This document shows positions 56,127 through 64,000 of a stretch of DNA of 64,000 nucleotides, piece by piece. The notes below the pieces were generated by a model. The model made no database searches. It had not been told where the DNA came from and was given only the letters and a program-made list of their open reading frames with translations. Both the position numbers and the translations under genes were made by a program. The stretch covers positions 372,001-436,000 of the forward strand of contig NZ_RWIS01000002.1 of the NCBI RefSeq assembly GCF_003944705.1. The letters run 5' to 3'. Each line of letters starts with the position of its first letter. The stretch's first letter is position 1. The stretch comes from Hymenobacter metallilatus. Lineage in GTDB: Bacteria; Bacteroidota; Bacteroidia; Cytophagales; Hymenobacteraceae.

Positions 56127-57275
56127 CTACAGCTCCTCGTACAGCCACGCCATCTGGCGCCTGCTGACGGCGGCCGGCAGCAGCTGCATCAGGGTGTTGC
56201 GCAGCCGGGTCAGAACCGGATTTTCCAGTTGCCCGACGCGGCCCAGCTGCCAGGAAGTACGCACGACGCGGGCGGTGCGAGCCCGCCGCCGCTGCTCGAA
56301 GTCCCGGAACGCGGCGGCTATATCGGGGGCGGGGCCAAGGCAGCGGGCCAGCACGGCGGCATCTTCTACGGCCATGCCCGCGCCCTGGCCCAGATTGGGC
56401 GTGGTGGCGTGGGCCGCGTCGCCGAGCAGCAGTACGCGGCCCCGCGCGAAGTGGGGGAGGGGCGGCAGGTCGAGGATGTCGTTCCAGAGCAGCTGGTCGT
56501 CGCGGGTGAGGCCGAGCAGTTGGGGCACCGGGGCCGGAAACCCACCGAACTCCCGCTGCAAGTCGGCCGCGCGGAAGGCCCGGAAATGCGGGTTCTGGGG
56601 CGGGGCGCTGTTGAGGCAGGCAAACCAGTACACCCGGCCGCCGCCCACCGGCACGTAGCCAAACCGCCGCCCCGCCTCGCCCCACACCTCCACCGACTCG
56701 CCGGGCGGCAGGCTTAGCCGCCCGGCATCCACCACGGCCCGCCAGCAGGTGTAGCCCGCGTAGCGCGGCTCGGTGGCGGGCCACAGCTGCCGCCGCACCC
56801 GGGAGCGGAGCCCGTCTGCCCCAATCAGCGCGTCGGCGGTAGCGGTGCTGCCATCGGCGAAGTGCGCCGTCACCCCGGCCGCCGTTTCCTCAAACCGCTC
56901 GAACGGACAGCCCAGCCGCAGGGTGCCCGCCGGCAGCCCCGTCAGTAAGGCCCGCTGCAATGCCGCCCGATGAATTCCGAGGTTATCGAAGCCCAGTTGC
57001 TGGGTGAAGGGCGTGGTATCGGCGGCTTGCAGGAGCCGGCCCCGCTGGTCGAGCAGATGCAGGCTGGTCACGGGCCTGCCGTGCGGGCGCACAAGGTCGT
57101 GCACGCCAAACTCGTGCAAAGCCCGCATGGCATTGGCTCCCAGCACCACACCCGCGCCCACTTCGCGCAGTTCCGGCGCGGCCTCGTACACGCCCACCGT
57201 ATGGCCCAACTTCAGCAGCGCGTGCGCCGCGCTCAACCCGCCAATACCGGCCCCGATAATCAGAAAATGCGGCAT
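56127..57275 (-). CDS. FAD-dependent monooxygenase (UbiH/PHBH family)
   Basis: 382 residues from ATG at 57275 (MPHFLIIGAGIGGLSAAHALLKLGHTVGVYEAAPEL); an upstream TTG frame only adds a hydrophobic stretch that would hide the nucleotide site. Motifs: GxGxxG (residues 8-13), DALIGADGLRSRVRRQLW (the DG motif) and RVLLLGDAAHATTPNLGQGAGMAVEDAAVL (the GD motif). It hydroxylates an aromatic or small organic substrate using NAD(P)H and oxygen. It faces the 913-residue protein gene tail to tail with 17 bases between them. Confidence 0.92.
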   Translation of the reverse strand: MPHFLIIGAGIGGLSAAHALLKLGHTVGVYEAAPELREVGAGVVLGANAMRALHEFGVHDLVRPHGRPVTSLHLLDQRGRLLQAADTTPFTQQLGFDNLGIHRAALQRALLTGLPAGTLRLGCPFERFEETAAGVTAHFADGSTATADALIGADGLRSRVRRQLWPATEPRYAGYTCWRAVVDAGRLSLPPGESVEVWGEAGRRFGYVPVGGGRVYWFACLNSAPPQNPHFRAFRAADLQREFGGFPAPVPQLLGLTRDDQLLWNDILDLPPLPHFARGRVLLLGDAAHATTPNLGQGAGMAVEDAAVLARCLGPAPDIAAAFRDFEQRRRARTARVVRTSWQLGRVGQLENPVLTRLRNTLMQLLPAAVSRRQMAWLYEEL

Positions 57276-57410
57276 GTGTCCGACAAAAACAGCGCAGTAA
57301 ACAAAATACAGGACAAAGATTGTCAGGACTGCGTAAGCTTCTGGTGAAACCACGCAAAATATCCATAGCAGCGGCGGTAAACAGCCGCCATACAGGTTTC
57401 TTCAAACGCA

Positions 57411-57445
57411 AAAAAGGCCCGAAGCAAGCTGCTCCGGGCCTTTTT
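57411..57445. terminator. Terminator after dnaK
   Basis: 11-base arms 57411-57421 and 57435-57445 (AAAAAGGCCCG and its complement). Read on the minus strand it lies 46 bases after the dnaK stop and ends in a T-run. Confidence 0.85.
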
Positions 57446-57490
57446 ACTGCAACACAGAATCTGCCGAAAAATCAGCGCCAATCTGTGATG

Positions 57491-59431
57491 TTACTTGCCT
57501 ACTTCTTCGTAATCCACGTCGGTCACGTTGTCGTGGCCGGCGCCTTGCTGGCCGTTGCCACCGGGCTGACCCGCGCCGCCGAAGGGGTTACCGCCTTCCG
57601 CGCCGGGCTGGCCTTCGGGGCCGCTCTGGGCGTACATTTCCTGCGAGGCAGCCTGCCAGGCGGCGTTGATGGCGGCCATAGCCGTATCAATAGCCCCCAG
57701 GTCTTTGCTTTCGTGGGCTTTCTTGAGGTCGGCCAGAGCCGTTTCAACGGCCGTTTTGTTGCCGCCGCTCAGCTTGTCGCCGTATTCGGTCAACTGCTTC
57801 TCGGTCTGGAAAATCATTGAGTCGGCCTGGTTTACCTTCTCGATTTTCTCCCGCTCGGCTTTGTCGGCATCGGCGTTGGCCGCTGCTTCCTGGCGCATCC
57901 GCTCAATGTCGGCATCCGAAAGGCCCGAGGAGGCTTCAATGCGGATTTTCTGCTCCTTGCCGGTGCCTTTGTCCTTGGCCGTTACGTGCAGAATGCCGTT
58001 GGCATCAATGTCGAAGGTTACTTCGATTTGCGGCACACCGCGGGGCGCTGGCGGAATCGAATCGAGGTGGAATTTGCCGATGGTGCGGTTCTGCGAGGCC
58101 ATAGGCCGCTCACCCTGCAACACGTGGATTTCTACCGAAGGCTGGTTGTCGGAGGCCGTGGAGAAGGTTTCCGATTTTTTGGTCGGGATGGTGGTGTTGG
58201 CTTCGATGAGCTTGGTCATCACGCCGCCCATCGTCTCAATGCCCAGGCTCAGCGGGGTCACGTCGAGCAGCAGCACATCCTTCACTTCGCCGGTCAGTAC
58301 GCCGCCCTGAATGGCAGCGCCCACGGCCACTACCTCGTCGGGGTTTACACCCTTGCTAGGCTTCTTGCCGAAGAACTTCTCTACCTCTTCCTGAATGCGC
58401 GGAATGCGGGTCGAGCCACCTACCAGAATCACGTCGTTGATATCCGAAGTGCTCAGGCCAGCATCTTGCAGCGCCTTTTTCACCGGCTCCATCGAGCGAC
58501 GGATCAGCGAGTCGGCCAGCTGCTCGAATTTCGAGCGGCTTAGCTTTACTACCAGGTGCTTGGGGCCCGAAGCCGTAGCGGTGATGTAAGGCAGGTTGAT
58601 TTCGGTTTCAGTCGACGACGACAGCTCTACCTTGGCTTTCTCTGCGGCTTCTTTCAGGCGCTGCAGGGCCATGGCATCTTTGCGCAGGTCGAGGCCTTCA
58701 TTTTCCGAGGCAAATGTTTCGGCCAGGAAGTTGATGATTACCTGGTCGAAGTCGTCGCCGCCGAGGTGGGTGTCACCGTTGGTGCTCAGTACCTCGAATA
58801 CGCCGTTGTCCAGCTCCAGAATCGAAATATCGAACGTACCACCGCCGAGGTCATACACGGCTACTTTGTGGTTCGAGTGGTCTTTGTCGAGGCCATAGGC
58901 CAAAGCAGCGGCCGTGGGCTCGTTGATGATGCGCTTCACGTCGAGGCCGGCAATGGCACCGGCTTCTTTGGTAGCCTGGCGCTGGGCGTCGTTGAAGTAG
59001 GCGGGAACCGTAATAACGGCTTCCGTTACAGGCTGGCCGAGGTAGTCTTCGGCGGTCTGCTTCATTTTTTGAAGCACCATAGCCGAAATTTCCTGGGGCG
59101 TGTACTGCCGGTCACCGATTTTCACGCCCACCGTGTTGTTGGAGCCGCTACCCAGGGCATACGCTACGTGCTTGGCTTCTTCGGTTACTTCCGAGAAGTT
59201 GCGGCCCATAAAACGCTTAATCGACTGAATGGTGTTGTGGGGGTTGGTAATGGCCTGACGCTTAGCCGGGTCACCTACCTTCCGCTCACCTTTACCGTTG
59301 TCCAGGAACGCGACAATCGACGGAGTCGTGCGGCGGCCTTCGCTGTTCGGAATCACCACCGGCTCGTTGCCTTCCATTACGGCCACGCAGGAGTTGGTGG
59401 TGCCGAGGTCAATACCAATTATTTTTCCCAT
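57491..59431 (-). CDS. dnaK: Molecular chaperone DnaK (Hsp70)
   Basis: 646 residues. Hsp70 signatures: [33 protein letters not shown] and [23 protein letters not shown], the linker region [16 protein letters not shown] and the substrate domain with [26 protein letters not shown]. The C-terminal tail is Gly/Gln/Asn/Pro-rich ([29 protein letters not shown]). It folds and protects proteins with DnaJ and GrpE, neither of which is in this window. I see no CIRCE-like element in the 259 bases upstream, so the mode of heat control is unclear. Confidence 0.99.
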   Translation of the reverse strand: MGKIIGIDLGTTNSCVAVMEGNEPVVIPNSEGRRTTPSIVAFLDNGKGERKVGDPAKRQAITNPHNTIQSIKRFMGRNFSEVTEEAKHVAYALGSGSNNTVGVKIGDRQYTPQEISAMVLQKMKQTAEDYLGQPVTEAVITVPAYFNDAQRQATKEAGAIAGLDVKRIINEPTAAALAYGLDKDHSNHKVAVYDLGGGTFDISILELDNGVFEVLSTNGDTHLGGDDFDQVIINFLAETFASENEGLDLRKDAMALQRLKEAAEKAKVELSSSTETEINLPYITATASGPKHLVVKLSRSKFEQLADSLIRRSMEPVKKALQDAGLSTSDINDVILVGGSTRIPRIQEEVEKFFGKKPSKGVNPDEVVAVGAAIQGGVLTGEVKDVLLLDVTPLSLGIETMGGVMTKLIEANTTIPTKKSETFSTASDNQPSVEIHVLQGERPMASQNRTIGKFHLDSIPPAPRGVPQIEVTFDIDANGILHVTAKDKGTGKEQKIRIEASSGLSDADIERMRQEAAANADADKAEREKIEKVNQADSMIFQTEKQLTEYGDKLSGGNKTAVETALADLKKAHESKDLGAIDTAMAAINAAWQAASQEMYAQSGPEGQPGAEGGNPFGGAGQPGGNGQQGAGHDNVTDVDYEEVGK

Positions 59432-59690
59432 TGTAAGGAGTATCGTTAGGGTGTTGAGGTGTCAGATAAAGTGCCCGCGCAGCAGGCACGCCGAGGGGAG
59501 TTACAAGACACGTACCAGCCCGTTAAAAGCCATTTGTTCGTGACAGATTGTCATTTCAGGCTAACCGGGCCAGCTTTTTTCCGCCGGACTGACTTCTACG
59601 GGAAAACAAGAGGTGGGATTTGCTGACAGCGGGGCAGAAGGGGGATTCCGCATCAAGGCCTCGGAGCATGGCTGGGATATAGGGCGAAGC

Positions 59691-60134
59691 TTAAGAGGAC
59701 CACTTCCTTGTTTCTACTTCTCGTTTGCGCATCCAGCGACGCCAGAGCCAGGATGAAAACCAGTTTCTGCCTGCGGGCAATGGTCCGTCTTTAACTTCAT
59801 AAGTAGATGACATTGAAAGCGTACCGTCTTTCGTCCAAACAGCTAAGGCCACTTCGCCAGAAATTAACTTGCGGATATAATCAATTGCATCTGCCACATC
59901 ATCTAATGGGTAGCTGCCCACACTGCCTTGCTCATTAAAGCTGGTGAAATGGCAGTGATGCTCAGAGAAATAAACAGTCAGTTCATCATTTTCGGAGGAG
60001 ATGATGAAAGGCAGGCCTGAAGGAGAGTTTAACTCTATACTGAAGTAGTCTTCTTGAAGGTTTACAGAATCCCGGAAGTCAGGAAATTCTGCAAGAAGAA
60101 TTGAAAGAGTTTGAGTTGAATACGAGGAAAGCAT
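59691..60134 (-). CDS. Small low-GC orphan protein
   Basis: 147 residues from ATG at 60134; a TTG six codons upstream is less likely. The DNA is notably AT-richer than the neighbours. No signal peptide. The body is an alpha/beta pattern: LSILLAEFPDFRDSVNLQEDYFSIELNSPSGLPFIISSENDELTVYFSEHHCHFTSFNEQGSVGSYPLDDVADAIDYIRKLISGEVALAVWTKDG, then a Trp-rich basic tail (NWFSSWLWRRWMRKREVETRK). The acidic alpha/beta style is like immunity proteins of polymorphic toxins, but no toxin gene is next to it, so that is only a guess. Confidence 0.6.
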   Translation of the reverse strand: MLSSYSTQTLSILLAEFPDFRDSVNLQEDYFSIELNSPSGLPFIISSENDELTVYFSEHHCHFTSFNEQGSVGSYPLDDVADAIDYIRKLISGEVALAVWTKDGTLSMSSTYEVKDGPLPAGRNWFSSWLWRRWMRKREVETRKWSS

Positions 60135-60153
60135 AAGTAAATAACGATACAAG

Positions 60154-60183
60154 GCCTCTACACACTCCGTGTAGAGGCTTTTT
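60154..60183. terminator. Hairpin terminator between preA and the orphan gene
   Basis: 10-base arms 60154-60163 and 60169-60178 (GCCTCTACAC and its complement), T-run on the plus strand at 60179-60183. For the preA transcript (minus strand) the hairpin lies 23 bases after the stop. Confidence 0.65.
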
Positions 60184-60205
60184 GAATGAAAAATGTTAAT
60201 TGAAG

Positions 60206-61597
60206 CTACTCTCTTACCCGCTGCTTCACCGGCTCCGAATCATACTGCCGCGCCTTGCCTGGCAAGGTTTTGTCCCGCTCCTTACCCAGCGCCGCCGCTG
60301 GCTCGGGTACCCAGTGGTGACGGCCGCCAGCGCGCTCATCATTGAAGGTGGTCGGGATGTCGTGGGCGGCGGTGCGCTGCTGCCAGGTCTGGTGCCGGGT
60401 GCCGTCGTCGCGGCGCTCCATCGTGATGCACTGCTCCACGGGGCACACCAGGGAGCAGAGGTTGCAGCCCACGCAGTTCTCGTCGATGATTTCCGGGGTG
60501 CGCGTGCCGGCTTGCAACCGGATGGCCTGGTGGGCACCGTCTTCGCAGGCGGTGTAGCAGAGCTGGCAGCCAATGCACTTGGCGGCGTCGATGTGGGCCG
60601 TGACTTTGTAGTGGAGGTTAAGCTCTTCCCAGGGCTTTACGTTGGGCAAAGCCCGGCCCACCATATCGTAGATGGTATGGAAGTTCTTTTCCAGCATGTA
60701 CTGCTCCAGGCCGCTGGTCATCTCGCGGATAATGCCGAAGCCGTAGTGCATGGCTGCCGTGCACACCTGCACCGAACTGGCCCCCAGCAGGATGTGCTCC
60801 ACCGCGTCGCGCCAGGTTTCGATGCCCCCGATGCCGGAAATGGGCAGGCGCACCCCGGGGTGCTGGGCGCAGTTTTTCACCATGTTCAGGGCAATAGGCT
60901 TCACAGCCGGGCCGCAGTAGCCGCCGTTCGAGCCCTGCCCGTCCACGATAGGGTAGGGGGCAAAGGAATCCAGATCCACGCCCACGATGCTCTGGATGGT
61001 GTTAATGAGGGAAATGGCATTGGCGCCCCCGCGCCGCGCGGCCAGGGCGGGCTCAGTAATGTCCGAGATATTAGGCGTGAGCTTCACGATAACCGGAATG
61101 CGGGCCACTTCCATCACCCACTCCACAATGGTTTGCAGCACCTCCGGCTCCTGGCCCACGGCCGAGCCCATGCCTCGCTCGCACATGCCGTGCGGGCAGC
61201 CGAAGTTCAGCTCAATGCCATCGGAGCCGGCATTTTCGGCGTCACGCACGATGTCGTGCCACTCCTGCCGGCTCTGCACCATGAGGGAGGCAATGACGGC
61301 GTGGTGCGGAAACCGCTTTTTCACTTCCTCAATCTCGCGCAGGTTGTCGGCCAGCGGGCGGTCCGAAATCAGCTCGATGTTGTTGAAGCCCATCATGCGC
61401 TTATCCCGATAGTTCACGCTGCCGTAGCGGCTCGATACGTTTACCACGGGCACGCCCAGCGTCTTCCACACGGCTCCGCCCCAGCCGGCGTCAAAGGCCT
61501 TCATCACCTGATACCCCGAGTTGGTAGGCGGCGCCGAAGCCAGCCAGAACGGATTGGGCGACTTGATACCGGCAAAGTTGATGGAGAGGTCAGGCAT
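60206..61597 (-). CDS. preA: NAD-dependent dihydropyrimidine dehydrogenase subunit PreA
   Basis: 463 residues. N-terminal FMN barrel like dihydroorotate dehydrogenase: LSINFAGIKSPNPFWLASAPPTNSGYQVMKAFDAGWGGAVWKTLG, ELNFGCPHGMCERGMGSAVGQ (active-site Cys region) and ISGIGGIETWRDAVEHILLGAS. Two 4Fe-4S clusters near the C-terminus: CIGCQLCYTACEDG and CVGCNLCSLVCPVEQC. A basic tail of about 60 residues follows, longer than in E. coli PreA. With PreT it reduces uracil or thymine with NADH. It lies downstream of preT with a 337-base repeat-filled gap. Confidence 0.96.
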   Translation of the reverse strand: MPDLSINFAGIKSPNPFWLASAPPTNSGYQVMKAFDAGWGGAVWKTLGVPVVNVSSRYGSVNYRDKRMMGFNNIELISDRPLADNLREIEEVKKRFPHHAVIASLMVQSRQEWHDIVRDAENAGSDGIELNFGCPHGMCERGMGSAVGQEPEVLQTIVEWVMEVARIPVIVKLTPNISDITEPALAARRGGANAISLINTIQSIVGVDLDSFAPYPIVDGQGSNGGYCGPAVKPIALNMVKNCAQHPGVRLPISGIGGIETWRDAVEHILLGASSVQVCTAAMHYGFGIIREMTSGLEQYMLEKNFHTIYDMVGRALPNVKPWEELNLHYKVTAHIDAAKCIGCQLCYTACEDGAHQAIRLQAGTRTPEIIDENCVGCNLCSLVCPVEQCITMERRDDGTRHQTWQQRTAAHDIPTTFNDERAGGRHHWVPEPAAALGKERDKTLPGKARQYDSEPVKQRVRE

Positions 61598-61934
61598 AGA
61601 AATGAGTTTCTGGTTTCTAGTTGCTGGTTTCTGGTTGACTGCGTTATCGGCACGCCATTCCGAACGTCATTCCGAGCGGAGTCGAGGAATCTCGCGTGCT
61701 GATGTTGTGGTGGTAACTAGACCCTAGAACGTCCTTCCGAGCGGAGCCGAGGAATCTCGCGTGCTGACGTTGCCACGCTATTCAGACATCAGCACGCGAG
61801 ATTCCTCTCGCCGCTTGATGCGCGGAATGTCGGAATGACAATTACCACCACAACGTCAGCACGCGAGATTCCTCGGCTACGGCTCCGTCCCTGGCTTGAT
61901 GCGCCACATGCTCGGAATGACGTTCTGTATGCTC
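61598..61934. other. 337-base gap between preT and preA, made of repeats
   Basis: No gene. A one-sided heptad array (61604-61642, units such as GTTTCTG, GTTTCTA and GTTGCTG) lies next to the preA start; the rest is the large GTCATTCCGAGC array at 61665-61925. No promoter box is clear. Confidence 0.7.
61665..61925. repeat. Paired direct and inverted GTCATTCCGAGC...CTCGCGTGCTGA repeat array
   Basis: Two direct copies (about 61668-61712 and 61730-61770) are followed by two inverted copies (about 61795-61840 and 61855-61925). Each copy has AACGTC(A/C)TTCCGAGCG, GAGGAATCTCGCGTGCTGA and GTTGTGGT. The array can fold as one long two-step hairpin of about 250 bases. Confidence 0.85.
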
Positions 61935-63260
61935 TTATTTCATCAAAAACCGATGAATTCCGTGGGCGGCGGCTTTGCCGTCGGCGGCGGCGTTTACTAC
62001 TTCGGCGCCGCCGTTGGCCGCGTCGCCGGCGGCGAAGTAGCGCGGGTTGGTGGTTTGGCCGGTGTTGGGGTCGAATAGAATGCGGCCTTTGGCGTCCAAT
62101 TGCAAATCGGGAATGAAGCTTAGGAAGCCGGTTTGCTTGGACTGGCCGGTGGCTTTTATCACCATGTCGCAGGGCTCCACGAACTCCGAGCCGGGCACGG
62201 GTTGCACCTGCCCGTTGCGGGTGGCGGTGCGCACGAATTTCACGCCTTCCACCCGGCCGTTGCCCACAATTTCGAGCGGGGCCACATTGAACAGGCCCTG
62301 CACGCCCACGGCTTTGGCCAGATCGTACTCAAACTCGTATGCGCCCATTTCCTCTTTGCCGCGCCGGTAGGCCAGCACCACCCGCTCGGCCCCCAGCCGC
62401 GCCGACTCCGAAGCGGCATCCATGGCGGTGTTGCCGCCGCCCAGCACCACCACCCGGCGGCCCACGGCGGTATGCTCCTGCCGGATGCGCAGCTGCTCGA
62501 TGAACTCTACCGCGCCCACGCAGTTTTCCCGGTCCTCGCCCGGCAGGCCCAGCCCGGAAGTACTGCCCAGCCCAATACCCAGGAAGATGGCCGCGTATTC
62601 GGTTTCCAGCTTCTCCAGGTCGGCGCGGCTCTGGATGGGCTGGTTGTAGTGCACCCGGAACCCGAACTGCGCCTCCAGGTAGGCCATTTCGGCGAGGGTT
62701 TCCTCGTTGGTGATTTTGTAAGGAGCCACGCCGTAGAGCGTCAGGCCTGAGGGCTGGCCTTTGGCCTCGAACACATCTACCTCGTGGCCCAGCTTGCGCA
62801 GCTCGCAGGCACAGCTGATACCCGCCGGCCCGGCCCCAATTACGGCCACCCGAAACCCGGTGGCTGCGCCCGGCCCGAACAGCGGCTTGCCCTGATCCAT
62901 CACCTGGCGCGTGGCGTGGCTTTGCAGCCGCCCGATTTCAATCGGCTTGGCCCCGGCCGCCGTGTACACGCAGGACCCCTCGCAGAGTACCTCGGTGGGG
63001 CACACCTTGCCGCAGGCGTTACCGAAGTAGTTGGCCTCGTAAATGGTGCGGGCCGCGCCAGTAGCATTGCCAGAATTGATCTGCCGGATAAACAGCGGAA
63101 TGTCAATGCCCGACGGACAGGCCTGAATGCAGGGCGCATCGAAGCAGAACAGACAGCGGGAGCTTTCCAGCAGGGCCTCTGAGTTGCTCATCAGCGGCTT
63201 GAGCTGCGCGAAGTTCCCGGCAAATTCCTGGGCGGTGGTAGGGGGTGCGTATTCGGCCAT
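61935..63260 (-). CDS. preT: NAD-dependent dihydropyrimidine dehydrogenase subunit PreT
   Basis: 441 residues. N-terminal iron-sulfur domain with CLFCFDAPCIQACPSGIDIPLFI and GNACGKVCPTEVLCEGSCVY, then FAD-binding VAVIGAGPAGISCACELRKLGHEVDVFEA and NAD(P)-binding RRVVVLGGGNTAMDAASESARLGAERV; the C-terminus ends with the FAD motif YFAAGDAANGGAEVVNAAADGKAAA. It passes electrons from NADH to PreA for pyrimidine reduction. Gene order ureidopropionase, preT, preA on the minus strand fits a pyrimidine degradation operon. Confidence 0.95.
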   Translation of the reverse strand: MAEYAPPTTAQEFAGNFAQLKPLMSNSEALLESSRCLFCFDAPCIQACPSGIDIPLFIRQINSGNATGAARTIYEANYFGNACGKVCPTEVLCEGSCVYTAAGAKPIEIGRLQSHATRQVMDQGKPLFGPGAATGFRVAVIGAGPAGISCACELRKLGHEVDVFEAKGQPSGLTLYGVAPYKITNEETLAEMAYLEAQFGFRVHYNQPIQSRADLEKLETEYAAIFLGIGLGSTSGLGLPGEDRENCVGAVEFIEQLRIRQEHTAVGRRVVVLGGGNTAMDAASESARLGAERVVLAYRRGKEEMGAYEFEYDLAKAVGVQGLFNVAPLEIVGNGRVEGVKFVRTATRNGQVQPVPGSEFVEPCDMVIKATGQSKQTGFLSFIPDLQLDAKGRILFDPNTGQTTNPRYFAAGDAANGGAEVVNAAADGKAAAHGIHRFLMK

Positions 63261-63264
63261 ATCC

Positions 63265-63370
63265 TTGAGTTGTCAGTTTTTAGTTGTCTGTTGTTAGTGC
63301 TTAGACTGCTGGTTGTCTACTCTCAGCGTTGGTTCTGACAACAGACAACTAGCAACTGACAACTAGCTTA
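63265..63370. repeat. Heptad-unit hairpin between ureidopropionase and preT genes
   Basis: Left arm units (63265-63322): GAGTTGT, CAGTTTT, TAGTTGT, CTGTTGT; the right arm (63334-63370) is the complement of TAGTTGT, CAGTTGC, TAGTTGT, CTGTTGT and starts at the stop codon of the ureidopropionase gene. Confidence 0.85.
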
Positions 63371-64000
63371 CAGTTCCACCAGCTTCTCGTAGGTTTCGGG
63401 GCGCCGGTCGCGGAAGAACTGCCAGGTATTGCGCACCTCCTCAATCATGTCGAGGTCGAATTCGGTGATGAGCAGCTCGTCGTTTTCTTCGGAAGCCTGG
63501 GCCAGAATCTGGCCGCGCGGGTCCACGAAGTAGCTGGTGCCGTAGAACTTGCCCAGGTTCCAGGGTTTTTCCTGGCCTACGCGGTTAATGCAACCCATGA
63601 AGTAGCCGTTGGCCGCCGCGTGTGCGGGTTGCTCCAGCTTCCAGAGGTACTGCGAGAGGCCGGCTACGGTAGCAGAGGGGTTGTACACGATTTCCGCGCC
63701 GTTGAGGCCCAACACACGGGCTCCGTCGGGGAAGTGCCGGTCGTAACAGATGTACACGCCTACTTTGGCGTATTTGGTCTGGAACACGGGGTAGCCCAGG
63801 TTGCCGGGCTTGAAGAAGAACTTCTCCCAGAAACCGGAGGTGTGCGGAATGTGGTTTTTGCGGTACTTACCCAGGTAGGTGCCGTCGGCGTCGATAACGG
63901 CGGCGGTGTTGTAGAGGAAGCCCGCCGATTCCCGCTCGTACACCGGCACTATCATCACCATGTTGTACTTGCGGGCGTATTCGGCCATGCGCTCCGTAGT
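63368..64000 (-). CDS. Nitrilase-family N-carbamoyl-beta-alanine amidohydrolase (beta-ureidopropionase), N-terminus outside window
   Basis: At least 211 residues; the frame continues past base 64000, since the sequence before the first ATG at 63988 still reads as family sequence. Nitrilase-superfamily triad: Lys in GKYRKNHIPH and Cys in VGVYICYDRHFPDGARVLGLNGAEIVYNPSA; the catalytic Glu is expected in the missing part. INRVGQEKPWNLGKFYGTSYFVDPRGQILAQA is typical of beta-ureidopropionases. It releases ammonia, CO2 and beta-alanine from the ring-opened pyrimidine, completing the pathway begun by PreAT; a dihydropyrimidinase gene is expected upstream. Confidence 0.92.
   Translation of the reverse strand, partial: TTERMAEYARKYNMVMIVPVYERESAGFLYNTAAVIDADGTYLGKYRKNHIPHTSGFWEKFFFKPGNLGYPVFQTKYAKVGVYICYDRHFPDGARVLGLNGAEIVYNPSATVAGLSQYLWKLEQPAHAAANGYFMGCINRVGQEKPWNLGKFYGTSYFVDPRGQILAQASEENDELLITEFDLDMIEEVRNTWQFFRDRRPETYEKLVEL

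Noticed and set aside
59432..59690. Search for a CIRCE-type heat-shock operator before dnaK
   Set aside because: No TTAGCACTC-type inverted repeat was found in this stretch.
60200..61702. A 500-residue plus-strand frame opposite preA
   Set aside because: PreA has both iron-sulfur motifs and the FMN barrel; the opposite frame is a shadow.

Overview
The window looks like chromosome of a GC-rich Bacteroidota, most probably a Hymenobacter-like member of the Cytophagales. The evidence is a SusC/SusD pair, a type IX secretion (T9SS) sorting domain, Bacteroidota promoter boxes of the form TTTG-N19-TAnnTTTG, TTG starts, and protein families typical of that group. I saw no rRNA, tRNA, CRISPR array, transposase or phage gene.

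Layout. 1-5349: glycan uptake operon (SusC, SusD-like lipoprotein, a third lipoprotein cut by the left edge). 5762-10486: two tandem DUF5009/NagX-like membrane proteins, a DUF2059 protein and an acyl-CoA synthetase. 10495-10985: a small element made of a GxxExxY gene between ~50-bp inverted repeats. 10989-18935: a NagZ/beta-lactamase fusion, a pectate lyase, a GH5-CBM6 T9SS cargo and a PhoD-like phosphatase. 19032-32465: envelope proteins, an exported-type superoxide dismutase, yidC, pyrG, a dicarboxylate symporter, a dipeptide epimerase and a marR-yceI unit. 32525-37035: lipoprotein, unknown genes and a DUF4132 gene translationally coupled to a small partner. 37163-47386: housekeeping genes (clpS, recR, a glycosyltransferase fusion, an aminotransferase, a heptose kinase, hemE, marC, purE, an EEP-family protein). 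47795-56109: a multigene MoxR/vWA/beta-propeller locus. 56127-64000: an FAD monooxygenase, dnaK, a low-GC orphan and a reductive pyrimidine catabolism operon (ureidopropionase, preT, preA).

The most interesting part is 47795-56109. A MoxR AAA+ ATPase, a small companion protein and a vWA-plus-propeller protein overlap by 4 and 8 bases. They are flanked by a 211-residue helical protein and a 913-residue protein with a glycine-rich segment, helical repeats and a C-terminal region encoded by DNA of visibly different composition. This matches the architecture of the MoxR-vWA-beta-propeller ternary systems (bpX-domain families) predicted to act in biological conflict. The three-gene core sits between 55-bp imperfect inverted repeats (46/55 matches) that belong to the same sequence family as the inverted repeats around the GxxExxY gene 38 kb away.

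Intergenic DNA is unusually structured. A family of hairpins built from imperfect 7-base units, with a different 7-mer at each locus, begins at or within a few bases of stop codons at about ten places. A second family (GTCATTCCGAGC...GAGGAATCTCGCGTGCTGA and its GTCATCCTGAGC relatives) fills several other gaps, up to a paired, cruciform-like array at 61665-61925.
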